Source of the DNA: Ignavibacteriales bacterium
Lineage (GTDB): Bacteria; Bacteroidota; Ignavibacteria; Ignavibacteriales; Ignavibacteriaceae
Length of the DNA stretch: 64,000 bases
Direction: 5' to 3'
Assembly (NCBI GenBank): GCA_020061465.1
Contig: JAGUYG010000030.1
Location: forward strand, 1-64,000
Within the stretch, counting starts at the first letter, position 1; each line of letters starts with the position of its first letter. The position numbers were made by a program, and so were the translations under genes. Positions 32,434 to 41,876 of the stretch are shown here, piece by piece. The notes below the pieces were generated by a model. It saw only the letters and a list, made by a program, of their open reading frames with translations. It had not been told where the DNA came from and did no database searches.

Positions 32434-33639
32434 TCAAAATAAATTTTTCACAATACTTAACGATAAATAATTAATCGACTCTTCCCCGAAAATGAAGTGT
32501 TTGTCATAAGATACACCAACTTTAAAATTCTCGAGGTTAATGTCTATACCGAATTTTGTCCCAACGCCAAACTTAACTTTAGTCTCTGTTACTTTAGAAT
32601 TGAGAGAGGGAAACGAGGGATAATTTTTCTCTAATGTTGAAAAAATAATATGCGTTGTAACCATCGGGGCAAAATTAAATTCGAAGAAAGAAGATTCCTG
32701 CGGGTAAACGCTGATCATTCCACCTGCGCTAATTGTTGAGATTACGGCACCTCCCCTTGCCGAAATAGGAATGGGCTGATTCTCAAACTGTGATTTATTC
32801 AAAGCGAAATATGTTATTCCTAAGCTGCCCAATGCACTAAGATAAAAACCTTTATGTTCGCTCAATAGAAATCTGCTGATGTAACCAAGTTTATAACCGG
32901 GTTTGAAGTCGTTCCCAAATCCCGGTGCATATCCTAATAATATTTCGTCGAGACGGGGTTCAACCAATGTTCTCCCGACAACCATCGCAGTATATTGATC
33001 TACAAGAGCCGTTTCAGCTAAACCAATTTTACCCGTGTATTCAATGCTTCTTAAATTTTTCTTATCGATCGTTAATCTTCCTATTTTAGAATCGATTGTC
33101 AGATTATCGGAATCTTCAAAATAAATATTTCCTTCAATCTTATTTCCATTTGTTAGATGAACGATAACTATCTCTCCCCTCTCGGCATATTCACTTGAGA
33201 TATATTCTATCAGTCTAATATCTTTTTTAGGAATTACAAGTTTTCCGATATCCGTTTGAATCATAATCATATCCAAACTTTTAGCTAACAGCAATCCGGC
33301 TGCTACATTACCGTTTCTAAGATGTACTACTACCCTGTCGTTGAGGACGAACTTACTTCCGTACTGAAGTGAATCCTTTTTTAACTTCGACTCAGTTATT
33401 GCATTTAACGATGATTCCATCTTAATAAAAGTATCGTAGTTAATTGAGCTAATGTTTTCTCTCTTTATAATTATTTGTCCTAAATCATTGTGCAAAATTA
33501 AGTGCTCGGGATTTTCTTCAATCAACTGCCCGACCACCACTTTACTATTCTTTAACACAACGCTTACTTGCTGTGCAGTTAAGGTTAGATTAAACATCAG
33601 GATAAAAAGAGATATTAGGATTATCATTCTGGAATACAT
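32434..33639 (-). CDS. Exported protein with three Sm-like repeats and a C-terminal barrel
   Basis: After a signal peptide (to about residue 22), the 401-residue protein has three copies of a 50-residue module: VSVVLKNSKVVVGQLIEEN, VVVHLRNGNVAAGLLLAKS and VIVHLTNGNKIEGNIYFEDS, each followed by a hydrophobic strand and a GxxxIxKxxIxxIEY ending. The pattern of short bent beta strands looks like an SH3/Sm-like fold. Residues about 230-401 have the aromatic, alternating strands of an outer-membrane barrel and end with F. The function is unknown. Start and stop spacing make it co-transcribed with both neighbours. Confidence 0.6.
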   Translation of the reverse strand: MYSRMIILISLFILMFNLTLTAQQVSVVLKNSKVVVGQLIEENPEHLILHNDLGQIIIKRENISSINYDTFIKMESSLNAITESKLKKDSLQYGSKFVLNDRVVVHLRNGNVAAGLLLAKSLDMIMIQTDIGKLVIPKKDIRLIEYISSEYAERGEIVIVHLTNGNKIEGNIYFEDSDNLTIDSKIGRLTIDKKNLRSIEYTGKIGLAETALVDQYTAMVVGRTLVEPRLDEILLGYAPGFGNDFKPGYKLGYISRFLLSEHKGFYLSALGSLGITYFALNKSQFENQPIPISARGGAVISTISAGGMISVYPQESSFFEFNFAPMVTTHIIFSTLEKNYPSFPSLNSKVTETKVKFGVGTKFGIDINLENFKVGVSYDKHFIFGEESINYLSLSIVKNLF

Positions 33640-33663
33640 CGTTAATCTCCTTGAAAAATAATT

Positions 33664-34677
33664 TTATTCACTAAAAAAACTGTTTATTAAACTATAAGAA
33701 TTAATTTCGGCTTCTATTTCGATTTGATTCTCAAGAATAATTTTATCTTTACTGAATGCGGTTATCCAGCAATAATAAATTTGAGATGATTGCAAATTAG
33801 GACCGGTGTAAATTATCTCAGTATCCTTGGTTTTTGAAGAAGACCAAATGACATCCGATAAGGGTCCTCTTCCAATGAATACTTTGTATGAAACTGCATT
33901 TTCTACTTCCGTCCATTTAAATACTCGCGGCTCGGTGAAACGGCTTAAATTTGCCGGGCTTATTATCTGCGGATTCACCAAAACCATATCACCGTTTGAT
34001 TTACTTGGAAGACTGGTTTTAAATCCTTTATCTATCGCTACAATTTTATAATGGTATTTTGAATTGACTTGAACATTTTTATCAACATAGATGCCGACAT
34101 TAGTTGAGTCTATGAAAGATGAATTATTCACTACAAAATCCGAATCGTTTCCCCTGTAGATATAATAATTTTTAAGATCCCCTATATCCGGCGGCGTCCA
34201 GCTTATTCTTATTTCAATTGAATTGATGGAGGGATTATTATATCCGGAGACAACTACATTTCTTGGCGGCTGCGGAGCGGAAACATTTAAAGGCTGAACA
34301 TCGATTATTGAGCTTGGAGGACTTTCGTTGCCGCTTCTGTCAATTGCAGTAATATAGTAATAGTATGTAGAGTCGTAATCTAAAAATCTGTCAACATATT
34401 CGGTTTGCCTTGTAGAGGCTATTAACTTGAATGCGGTTAAACTGTTTATCGATCTGTAAATTCTGTAGGAGTCTAAATCCAATTCGGTGTTTGCCGTCCA
34501 TCTTAAAAAGGCTTGTCCATCGCCGCCGCCTAAAAGTGTAAAATTTCTCGGAGTTTCAGGAGGAATGGTGTCTGCCGGAGCAACTACTTCAGAACAATTT
34601 ATTCCTAATAGACCGGCAGCTAATAAAGCAATTAGAATCAGATTTCTTCTCAACGATTTTATCTGTTTCATTATCAT
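33664..34677 (-). CDS. Fibronectin type III lipoprotein
   Basis: The 337-residue protein has a lipoprotein signal with LLGINC (Cys28, or Cys26 if the second ATG at 34671 is the start). It has two clear fibronectin type III domains (IPPETPRNFTLLGGGDG...YYYYITAIDRSGNESP, and PRNVVVSGYNN...YHYKIVAIDKG) and a third, shorter related module near 245-320. Such proteins coat the surface or bind partners in the envelope. It is the first gene of the leftward unit. Confidence 0.8.
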   Translation of the reverse strand: MIMKQIKSLRRNLILIALLAAGLLGINCSEVVAPADTIPPETPRNFTLLGGGDGQAFLRWTANTELDLDSYRIYRSINSLTAFKLIASTRQTEYVDRFLDYDSTYYYYITAIDRSGNESPPSSIIDVQPLNVSAPQPPRNVVVSGYNNPSINSIEIRISWTPPDIGDLKNYYIYRGNDSDFVVNNSSFIDSTNVGIYVDKNVQVNSKYHYKIVAIDKGFKTSLPSKSNGDMVLVNPQIISPANLSRFTEPRVFKWTEVENAVSYKVFIGRGPLSDVIWSSSKTKDTEIIYTGPNLQSSQIYYCWITAFSKDKIILENQIEIEAEINSYSLINSFFSE

Positions 34678-35320
34678 TTTCTTTTAGTGTAATAATTTTT
34701 ATTGAATTAGAAGCTTTTGCCGTTAACAACTATAATGAATTAACATCCATTATACATACATTATTTTAATTTATTTTCAAGTTAATAAAGAGTTTTAATA
34801 TTCTCAATAGAGTTTAATAAATACCATTCCAATTAAAGGTTTTTTTCAGTACTGTCCAATATAAATTTGAAATAGAGAAAAAGGTCTTCTTTTAATCTGT
34901 ATTCGATAATTTTTTTTCTTAACTGAATACAAACCCTCTGTTTAATATGGAATCGACTTACTTTTAACTTTGTAACTCAATGTACGCAAAATTTAGAAAA
35001 AATTAGTTTAAGTCTGTTCCCCAGCTATGAGAGATGTCATGTTATACGGTTGTAAAGACGGGGCAACTTGTCCCGAATCCCTTCAGGATGCCCCCTCTCT
35101 ACGCTCGTAATTTCAAATAAATTCATATAAATCGAATTAACGAATTCGGATAACTCTGTTACAATACAAAATCATCAATTGGTGGTGCAGTTCATTTTTT
35201 GCATAAGGTGAGTTAATAACTCAAGACTATAATTACCAAGCTTTATTTCATTAGAGGTAAATGTTTGATAATTTGCAATCGTAAATTTTAATTAAAACTG
35301 ACTAAGAGGAGGAATAAAAG
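34678..35320. other. Divergent intergenic region
   Basis: No gene is visible. It must carry the leftward promoter for the lipoprotein unit and the rightward one for the gene at 35321. A GC-richer patch near 35060-35105 (GGGGCAACTTGTCCCGAATC and AGGATGCCCCC) looks like a degenerate copy of one of the dispersed repeat families. Confidence 0.5.
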
Positions 35321-35632
35321 ATGGCACTCCCAAAACGATTCCAAAAATTTATAGATGAATATCCGGATGTCGCAGCAGCTTATGAAGAGCTTGGCAATAA
35401 AGTTCACTCGGCTGGACCGCTTGACAATAAGACACGGGCATTAATTAAGTTAGCAATCTCTGCAGGGGCGCGCTTAAAAGGGGCAGTCCGTTCGCACACC
35501 CGTAAGGCGCTTGAAGCCGGATTAACAAAGGAAGAAATCAGACATACTATTCTGCTGACTCTTCCTACTATTGGTCTTCCTTCAATGATAGCCGCTTTAA
35601 GCTGGGTTGACGAGGTTTTTGAAGAGAAATAA
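35321..35632 (+). CDS. Carboxymuconolactone decarboxylase-family protein
   Basis: The 103-residue protein has the CMD/AhpD helical core: LDNKTRALIKLAISAGARLK, AVRSHTRKALEAGLTKEEIR and LPSMIAALSWVDEV. Unlike AhpD it lacks the CxxC pair (the position reads GARLKGAVRSH), so thiol peroxidase activity is unlikely. The ribosome site is AAGAGGAGG. It heads a group with a membrane protein, an NTPase and MobA. The exact role is unknown. Confidence 0.85.
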   Translation: MALPKRFQKFIDEYPDVAAAYEELGNKVHSAGPLDNKTRALIKLAISAGARLKGAVRSHTRKALEAGLTKEEIRHTILLTLPTIGLPSMIAALSWVDEVFEEK

Positions 35633-35773
35633 GATTATGCCAACTTGAAGTGTTCTCTAAGGATCCATAGGACTTCGGAAGGGCAGCCATTTAAGAAAAA
35701 TTGCAAGAATAAAAGATTACAGTATTACAAGATTGCAAGATTATTTAGATTGAAGGATTATCATGAAATATCG

Positions 35774-36838
35774 TTGGATGAAGAAAAATCTCTTCAAGCA
35801 CCGGCAGTTACATCCTGGCGGCTTACTGCAATGTGGGGTTTTAGTGAAGCTGCCTTCGGTGGAATTTTGCACGCATTTAAAATTCCCTTTACAGGCATAT
35901 TCGTTGGCGGTGCAGCAGTTATTTTCATTTCATTAATTGCTTACTATTCTCCCAATAAAACGCAAATAATTAAATCGACTTTTGTTGTGCTGCTTATTAA
36001 AGGAATGGTAAGCCCTCATACGCCTATAACAGCTCATCTGGCAGTACTTATGCAGGGTCTGATCGGTCAAGCTTTATTTTATTCCCGAAGTTACTATAAA
36101 ACTTCAGCTTTTATATTAGGAGTAGTTACACTTTTATTATCGGGAATGCAGAAAATAATAATCGTCACATTAGTTTTTGGCAATACGATTTGGGAATCCA
36201 TTGACCTTTTCGGTGAATTCGCCGCTGCACAATTCGGCTTTCTGGTTGAAGCTGACAGTGGATTTAAATTCAGCAGCGTACTCATTAGTTTGTATGTTGG
36301 ACTGCATCTGATTGCAGGAATTTTTATAGGTTTTATTGCCGGCAGAATGCCAGCGAAAATCACAAACTTCATCGATTATAAATCTGATGAAATTGTAAAT
36401 CAAAATTTCATGCTGAACAATAATCGTTTATTTGGTGAACGCAGGAAAAAGAAAAAGCCATGGTGGAAAAAACCATCGGGCATCTTGCTTATAATATTAA
36501 TTTCTTTTTCACTTATTTATTCATATTTGAATCCTGAAATAAGCAAAAGTAAAACAATTGAAATTCTAATTATGATTGTCCGCTCTTTGTTTGTTATCTT
36601 CATTTGGTATGTATGGGTGTCTCCGTTTATTCTTAAATTGTTTAGAAAATTTCTGAACAGAAAAAAATCAGCTTATTCGGAAGAGCTTGAAGCGATTATA
36701 AATTTATTTCCTCGCTTCCGAACGATTGTAACTATAAATTGGAATCATTCATTAAAATATAAAGGAATAAAACGTTTATCGTATTTTCTTAAATCTTCTT
36801 TCATTGGATTATTGTTCACAACCACGGAATTTAAATGA
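35774..36838 (+). CDS. Multi-pass membrane protein of unknown function
   Basis: I do not recognise this protein, about 355 residues from TTG at 35774. Its first half has six or seven hydrophobic spans (SWRLTAMWGFSEAAFGGILH, then VGGAAVIFISLIAYYS and QGLIGQALFYSRSYY) that look like a small-molecule carrier such as an ECF S component. Two more spans and a basic C-terminal part follow. The start is unclear. The open frame extends upstream through a palindromic repeat (about 35660-35685) without a start other than TTG at 35645, and a good ATG at 35763 with an AAGGA site is out of frame. It overlaps the next gene by four bases. Confidence 0.6.
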   Translation: MDEEKSLQAPAVTSWRLTAMWGFSEAAFGGILHAFKIPFTGIFVGGAAVIFISLIAYYSPNKTQIIKSTFVVLLIKGMVSPHTPITAHLAVLMQGLIGQALFYSRSYYKTSAFILGVVTLLLSGMQKIIIVTLVFGNTIWESIDLFGEFAAAQFGFLVEADSGFKFSSVLISLYVGLHLIAGIFIGFIAGRMPAKITNFIDYKSDEIVNQNFMLNNNRLFGERRKKKKPWWKKPSGILLIILISFSLIYSYLNPEISKSKTIEILIMIVRSLFVIFIWYVWVSPFILKLFRKFLNRKKSAYSEELEAIINLFPRFRTIVTINWNHSLKYKGIKRLSYFLKSSFIGLLFTTTEFK

Positions 36839-37326
36839 AAAAATTATTTATACTAACGGGTGAGATAGGCTCAGGTAAAACAACGCGGCTTATTGAATGG
36901 TGCAGAAATAAGAACGCCGACGGGATAGTCTCGCCTGTAATAGACGGCAAAAGATATTTGATGCGAATAAAAACAAAAGAAAAAAAATTGCTTGAACTGC
37001 CTGAAAAAAAATCCGGCTCGCAAGAAGTTAAAATTGGTCAATACAAATTCGATAAGAAAGTTTTTCGCTGGGCACAAAAAAAACTCAGTGAGATCTTTAC
37101 TGAATCCCCTGAATGGTTTATCGTTGATGAGATTGGTCCGCTGGAATTAAAAGGACAGGGTTTTGAACCCGCAATCACCGACATTTTTCTACGGTTTTAT
37201 GAAAGTCAAAGTAAAATCGTGCTTGTGGTTCGCAGTAAATTAATGAGGCAATTCAAAAATGTTTATTTTTTAAGCGATAGCGATTTTGATTACTTCGACT
37301 TTAATATCGGTTCAACAAAAAAATGA
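36835..37326 (+). CDS. THEP1-like nucleoside-triphosphatase
   Basis: The 163-residue protein has the Walker A loop TGEIGSGKTTRL (residues 8-19) and the Walker B line FIVDEIGPLELKGQGF, which is the THEP1 family motif. THEP1 proteins hydrolyse NTPs with little specificity and their cell role is not settled. Overlaps of four bases with both neighbours show translational coupling to the membrane protein and to MobA. This suggests a job in cofactor delivery or membrane transport in the molybdenum pathway, perhaps like MobB; that is inference. Confidence 0.8.
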   Translation: MKKLFILTGEIGSGKTTRLIEWCRNKNADGIVSPVIDGKRYLMRIKTKEKKLLELPEKKSGSQEVKIGQYKFDKKVFRWAQKKLSEIFTESPEWFIVDEIGPLELKGQGFEPAITDIFLRFYESQSKIVLVVRSKLMRQFKNVYFLSDSDFDYFDFNIGSTKK

Positions 37327-37961
37327 AGCACGACTTTACGGCGATTATATTAGCTGGGGGCAAAAGCTCCCGTATAGGTTCAGATAAGGCACTCTTAAAA
37401 ATAAACGGAATAACGATTATTGAACATATAGTCGACACTCTTTCTCAGTTACTAAAAGACATTAAAATAATTACGAACAATCCTTCAAACTACTCCTTTC
37501 TAAATTTTGATCTCCACAAAGACATACTTCCGGGTTTTGGACCCCTTTCCGGAATTCATGCAGGTTTATTTTATTCCAAAACTGAAAAAAATATTTTTCT
37601 AACTTGTGACATGCCCTTTCTTTCTATCAAATTATTGGAAGGGTTAATTGATTCGAAGTATAATTCTCCTGTCACATTATTGAAATACAATGGAAGAGTA
37701 CAGCCGTTCCCGGGAATATATACCGGGAAGATTTTTAAAGAAACAGACCGTCTTTTACTTAAAGCGGCTTCTTTTAATCAAAGCCCTCGCTCAAAAAAGT
37801 TAAAGGGTGCTTCCATGAATAACTTAATCGAAGCTGTGGAAACTCATGTAATAGAAGCCGATGAGTTTACAGATCCCGGTGAATATGATTTTTTTAATAT
37901 CAACTCTCCCGAAGATTATATTTCAGCTAAGGAGATTTACAAGAAACTAACCGCCATCTGA
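37323..37961 (+). CDS. mobA: Molybdenum cofactor guanylyltransferase MobA
   Basis: The 212-residue cytoplasmic enzyme adds GMP to molybdopterin to form the guanine dinucleotide cofactor. The N-terminal nucleotide site AIILAGGKSSRIGSDKALL (residues 8-26), DILPGFGPLSGIHAGL and FLTCDMPFL are the diagnostic motifs, and the C-terminus has FFNINSPEDY. It lies 0.7 kb ahead of a bis-MGD-type oxidoreductase operon (39126), its likely client. Residues about 145-165 include an extra Ser/Lys-rich stretch (FNQSPRSKKLKGA). Confidence 0.93.
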   Translation: MKHDFTAIILAGGKSSRIGSDKALLKINGITIIEHIVDTLSQLLKDIKIITNNPSNYSFLNFDLHKDILPGFGPLSGIHAGLFYSKTEKNIFLTCDMPFLSIKLLEGLIDSKYNSPVTLLKYNGRVQPFPGIYTGKIFKETDRLLLKAASFNQSPRSKKLKGASMNNLIEAVETHVIEADEFTDPGEYDFFNINSPEDYISAKEIYKKLTAI

Positions 37962-38682
37962 TTACCTATGAGGATATTCTAAAAAGGTATTTTTATTGTA
38001 AAAATATTTCGAGATTAGTTCAAATTAAAAACAGAAAAATTGAATTTCATGCTTTTTAGAGCAGACTCATTTATTCCTCCTGAACCTGGTATAAAATTAT
38101 TCTTAAAGCCTGCAAAGGTTAACAAGCGTTTCAAAATTTATTTATAGCCTAAATTTCTAACCAAAAATATTTCCGAAGGATCGTTCCGATTAGTTTTTAT
38201 TCACCGAGCGAATCAATTAACCTCGAAGAGGTGTAATTATTATAGAAAATTGTAATGAGAGCAGGTAAAACCCCAACGGGGTGAAATTATTAGCCACAAT
38301 ATTATGTGAATATTCTTATCATCTTGAAAGTGTTGTTTCTTTTTTAGGTTTCGTTTTTAATGATTTAAAAATGAACAACTTATAGTTTTTGATCGCTTTT
38401 CATTTTAGAAATTTAGGTATAGCCTTTTTTTTGATTGCACAGATTTCTGCACCTTAACGATTCGCTTAATCTGTGCTACAGATATTTTTGTGGTGAATTT
38501 TTCATCAAATAATTGCTTGCTATTCATCAATTCTCAATAAATAGAATCTGCCTATTGTTTTTCTTCACTTTGATAAGAAAAAAATCTTCTCACTTAATTT
38601 CTGCAAAGAAATTTCAATCCGGGTGCTGGCAAAGTAATTGATATTTATAAATGTCAAAAAATAAATACGGTTAATTGTAAAA
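37962..38682. other. Intergenic region with repeats
   Basis: No gene is visible. It has a GGATC-family unit (TTCCGAAGGATCGTTCCG, about 38170-38187), an ACCCCAACGGGGT hairpin at about 38270-38282, and an inverted pair about 270 bases apart (TATAGCCTAAATTTCTAA near 38143 and TTAGAAATTTAGGTATAG near 38404) that flanks these. A promoter for the sulfur operon should lie in the last 100 bases. Confidence 0.5.
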
Positions 38683-39129
38683 TTGGGGATAATCATTAAC
38701 AAAGAAACACCGGTTTTTTCCATCTCAGCAGCCGCTAAACTGCTTAACATTTCTGTTCACACGTTACGGATGTACGAGAGAGAAGGCTTGATTGTACCAT
38801 TTCAAAAAGAATCGGGTCATCGTCTCTACTCACAATCGGATATCGAAAGATTACGTTGTATCAGATCGGCAATAAATGAAAGTAAAATAAGCATAGCAGG
38901 TATTAAAACAATTTATTCATTAATTCCCTGCTGGAAAATTACCGGCTGCTCTGATAACGACAAATCGAACTGCTCAGCTTATAAAGAGCATGGAAAACCT
39001 TGCTGGACTTACTCTCACCATAATAATATTTGTGCAGTATTGGAATGCCGCGATTGCAGTGTATATAAAAATCACACTGAATGCGGCACCATAAAAGAAA
39101 CTATAATTAATATTCTGGAAAAGCAATGA
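38683..39129 (+). CDS. MerR-family regulator with Cys-rich two-CW-like domain
   Basis: The 148-residue regulator has a MerR DNA-binding domain (FSISAAAKLLNISVHTLRMY, EREGLIVPF, HRLYSQSDIERLRCI). The usual coiled-coil dimer helix is short, and the rest (about 85-140) is a cysteine-rich segment with CWKITGC, GKPCWTYS, LECRDCSVYKNH and TEC. The CW...CW...CxxC-VY order is that of the two-CW domain, found in some signalling proteins. It likely binds a metal or Fe-S cluster and senses redox or sulfur state. The start is doubtful: TTG at 38683 is the only standard codon, with a GGGGAT after it. Its stop overlaps the oxidoreductase start (ATGA), so it is the first gene of the operon. Confidence 0.8.
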   Translation: MGIIINKETPVFSISAAAKLLNISVHTLRMYEREGLIVPFQKESGHRLYSQSDIERLRCIRSAINESKISIAGIKTIYSLIPCWKITGCSDNDKSNCSAYKEHGKPCWTYSHHNNICAVLECRDCSVYKNHTECGTIKETIINILEKQ

Positions 39130-41327
39130 ATTCTCTGTCAAGAAGAAAATTTTTAAAGATTACCGGCGCTGTTTTAGGAACTGCCGCTGCACTTACCGGC
39201 ACAGCAGGCATGGTTGTTAAAAGTGCAAAAAAAATAGATGAAGCTAAAGTAAAAGGAATACAAAAAATCCCGACCTACTGTGATATTTGCTTTTGGAAAT
39301 GCGGAGCCATAGCATATTTAAAAAATGGCAAATTATGGAAAGTTGAGGGCAATCCGATTGACCCATTAAGCAAAGGCAGACTATGCCCGCGCGGTACCGG
39401 CGGTGTAGGTGCACATTACGATCCCGATAGACTTAAGTCACCTCTTATCCGAAAAAGTTTACGAGGTAAAGAAGAGTGGGTTGAAGTTACCTGGGATGAG
39501 GCTTTCGATTACATTGCCGAAAAAATGAATAAAATAAAAGCACAGTACGGACCTGAATCTATTGCTCTCTTCAGCCACGGTATTGGTGGAACATTCTTTA
39601 AGCACACACTGAAAGCATTTGGAACACAAAACATTAGCGCGCCTTCATTTGCACAGTGCAGGGGTCCTAGAGATGTTGGTTTCAAGCTTACCTTCGGTGA
39701 AGATGTAAGCTCTCCGGAAAGAACTGATATTAAGAATGCCAAATGTATCGTTCTAATCGGTTCTCATCTCGGTGAAAATATGCACAACACTCAAGTTCAA
39801 GAATTCGCTGAAGCGATTGAAAATGGTGCATCAGTAATCGTAGTCGATCCGCGATATTCGGTGGCAGCAAGTAAAGCAAAATACTATCTGCCAATCAAAC
39901 CGGGAACCGATCTTGCATTGCTTCTTACCTGGATGAATATAATTGTCAAAGAAAACCTTTATGATAAAGAATTCGTTTCGCGATATGGTTTCGGATTTGA
40001 ACAATTCACTGCTGAAATTTCTCATTACACTCCGGAATGGGCTTATGTTGAAACCGGAATCGATCCGGAGTTAATTGTTAAAACGGCTCATGAAATTGCA
40101 CGTTACCGTCCGGCATCTTTGATTCATCCCGGGAGACATGCAACATGGTACGGCGATGACACGCAGCGCAGTCGTGCAATCGCTCTGCTGAATGCGTTGA
40201 TGGGAAACTGGGGTGTTAAGGGAGGTTTTTATACACCTGTCAGCATGGACGTTCCTTCATATCCATATCCCCCTTATCCTGAATCAAAGAAAGGAAAGGT
40301 GGATAACCCTGATAATAAATATCCATTCGCTCACGAGACAATTACAAATGGAATTAGAGAAGCTACTATCACCGGCAAACCATATCCTATTAAAGGTTGG
40401 TTTGTATATGCAACCAATTTAATTCATGCTTTACCGAATGAAGAAGAAACTATTAAAGCAATTCAAAATTTGGATTTGATGGTAGTGATAGATGTAATAC
40501 CAAGTGAAATAGCAGGCTGGGCAGATGTCGTTTTACCTGAATCGGTTTATCTTGAGCGCTATGACGATATAAATGTAGAGTGGTTCAGAGAGCCGTTCGT
40601 ATCTCTGCGGCAGCCTGTTGTTGATTCCCCGCATGATCAAAAGCCGAATTGGTGGATGGCAAAAAAATTAGCAGAACGATTAGACTTACAAAATTATTAC
40701 CCATGGAATCACATTGAAGAGTACATCGAATATAGGTTGAATGCTGTTGGTTACAGTTTCGAACAATTGAAAAAAGATGGAATCATACCTGGAGAAAAAC
40801 AACCCATCTTCACTGAAGAAGGTGCGCTGCTTGAATTTCCAACTCCTTCAGGTAAAGTAGAATTTTACTCGCTCCAGCTTGCTGGGGCAGGTTTCGATCC
40901 CGTTCCTAAATACACAAAGCCTCAAGAACCTCCGCCGGGTTATTTCAGGCTTCTTTACGGAAGAGCGCCTGTGCATTCCTTCGGAAGAACTCAATCCAAT
41001 AGAGTTTTAATGGACATGATGGATGAAAATGAAATTTGGATAAATTCAGATATTGCTCACCGTTATGGATTGAAAAGCGGTGACTACATCAAACTAAAAA
41101 ACATCGACGGGATTGTAAGCAATAAAATAAAAGTAAAGGCTACCGAGCGAATCAGAACAGATTGTGTTTACATGGTTCATGGATTCGGGCACAATTCCAA
41201 AATGCTTAAAGGCGCTTATATGAAAGGCGCAAGCGATGCGGAATTAATTACCCAATATGTAATTGATCCTTTAATGGGCGGCACAGGCATGAATGTCAAT
41301 TTTGTCACCTTCGAGGTTGAGGTCTAA
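39126..41327 (+). CDS. Molybdopterin oxidoreductase catalytic subunit, thiosulfate/polysulfide reductase type
   Basis: The 733-residue enzyme is exported by Tat (LSRRKFLKITG, residues 4-14). A [4Fe-4S] site is formed by Cys52, Cys55, Cys59 and Cys87 (YCDICFWKCG, RLCPRG). The bis-MGD domains follow, and Cys178 in FAQCRGPRDVG is the likely molybdenum ligand, as in PsrA/PhsA enzymes. The size and the partner genes (a four-cluster Fe-S protein and an NrfD subunit) match polysulfide and thiosulfate reductases. The transporters and rhodanese-like protein downstream support a sulfur substrate. Arsenate reductase (ArrA) is a possible alternative given the nearby arsenic genes, but ArrA is longer and is not usually joined to such genes. 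Confidence 0.88.
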   Translation: MNSLSRRKFLKITGAVLGTAAALTGTAGMVVKSAKKIDEAKVKGIQKIPTYCDICFWKCGAIAYLKNGKLWKVEGNPIDPLSKGRLCPRGTGGVGAHYDPDRLKSPLIRKSLRGKEEWVEVTWDEAFDYIAEKMNKIKAQYGPESIALFSHGIGGTFFKHTLKAFGTQNISAPSFAQCRGPRDVGFKLTFGEDVSSPERTDIKNAKCIVLIGSHLGENMHNTQVQEFAEAIENGASVIVVDPRYSVAASKAKYYLPIKPGTDLALLLTWMNIIVKENLYDKEFVSRYGFGFEQFTAEISHYTPEWAYVETGIDPELIVKTAHEIARYRPASLIHPGRHATWYGDDTQRSRAIALLNALMGNWGVKGGFYTPVSMDVPSYPYPPYPESKKGKVDNPDNKYPFAHETITNGIREATITGKPYPIKGWFVYATNLIHALPNEEETIKAIQNLDLMVVIDVIPSEIAGWADVVLPESVYLERYDDINVEWFREPFVSLRQPVVDSPHDQKPNWWMAKKLAERLDLQNYYPWNHIEEYIEYRLNAVGYSFEQLKKDGIIPGEKQPIFTEEGALLEFPTPSGKVEFYSLQLAGAGFDPVPKYTKPQEPPPGYFRLLYGRAPVHSFGRTQSNRVLMDMMDENEIWINSDIAHRYGLKSGDYIKLKNIDGIVSNKIKVKATERIRTDCVYMVHGFGHNSKMLKGAYMKGASDAELITQYVIDPLMGGTGMNVNFVTFEVEV

Positions 41328-41328
41328 G

Positions 41329-41868
41329 ATGGCAAGATTTGGAATGGTGATAGATACAAAAAAATGTGTCGGTTGCATGGATTGTGTAGTTGCCTGCAAA
41401 ACCGAAAATAATGTTCCCGAAGGTTTTAACCGCGATTGGATTGTTCAGGAAGTAATCGGAAAATATCCTGACTTACACATGGAAATTAGAAGTGAGAGAT
41501 GTAATCATTGCGATAATCCGCCTTGCGTTTCTTGCTGTCCTACCGGTGCAAGCCACGTTCATGATCTCGGTGGAGTTGTACTTGTAAATCATAAGGAATG
41601 CATCAGCTGCAAAGCTTGTTTAGCTTCCTGCCCGTACGATGCAAGATTTATTCATCCTGATGGTTATGCCGATAAATGTACCCTCTGCATACACCGCGTT
41701 GAAAAAGGAATGAATCCGGCATGTGTTGATGTCTGCCCGACTCACTGCATGTATTTTGGCGACTTAGACGATCCAAACAGTGAAGTTAGCAAGCTGCTTA
41801 AATCGCGTAAGCACCACACAAATATTCCTGCGGCTGGTACAAAACCTCAAATTTTCTATTTAATGTGA
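41329..41868 (+). CDS. Four-cluster ferredoxin subunit (PsrB/PhsB type)
   Basis: The 179-residue protein passes electrons between the NrfD subunit and the molybdenum subunit. It has four Cys-rich groups for [4Fe-4S] clusters: CVGCMDCVVAC, CNHCDNPPCVSCCP, CISCKACLASCP and CTLCIHRVEKGMNPAC. ATG at 41329, one base after the catalytic gene's stop, is preferred to a longer frame that overlaps that gene. It has no signal of its own and is probably carried out with the Tat subunit. Confidence 0.93.
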   Translation: MARFGMVIDTKKCVGCMDCVVACKTENNVPEGFNRDWIVQEVIGKYPDLHMEIRSERCNHCDNPPCVSCCPTGASHVHDLGGVVLVNHKECISCKACLASCPYDARFIHPDGYADKCTLCIHRVEKGMNPACVDVCPTHCMYFGDLDDPNSEVSKLLKSRKHHTNIPAAGTKPQIFYLM

Positions 41869-41876
41869 GTAAGTAA

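Noticed and set aside
39126-41327. Respiratory arsenate reductase ArrA
   Set aside because: The nearby arsenic genes made this tempting, but the chain is about 100 residues short of ArrA, it is followed by an NrfD subunit and sulfur genes, and the regulator is MerR-type. A sulfur substrate is more likely.
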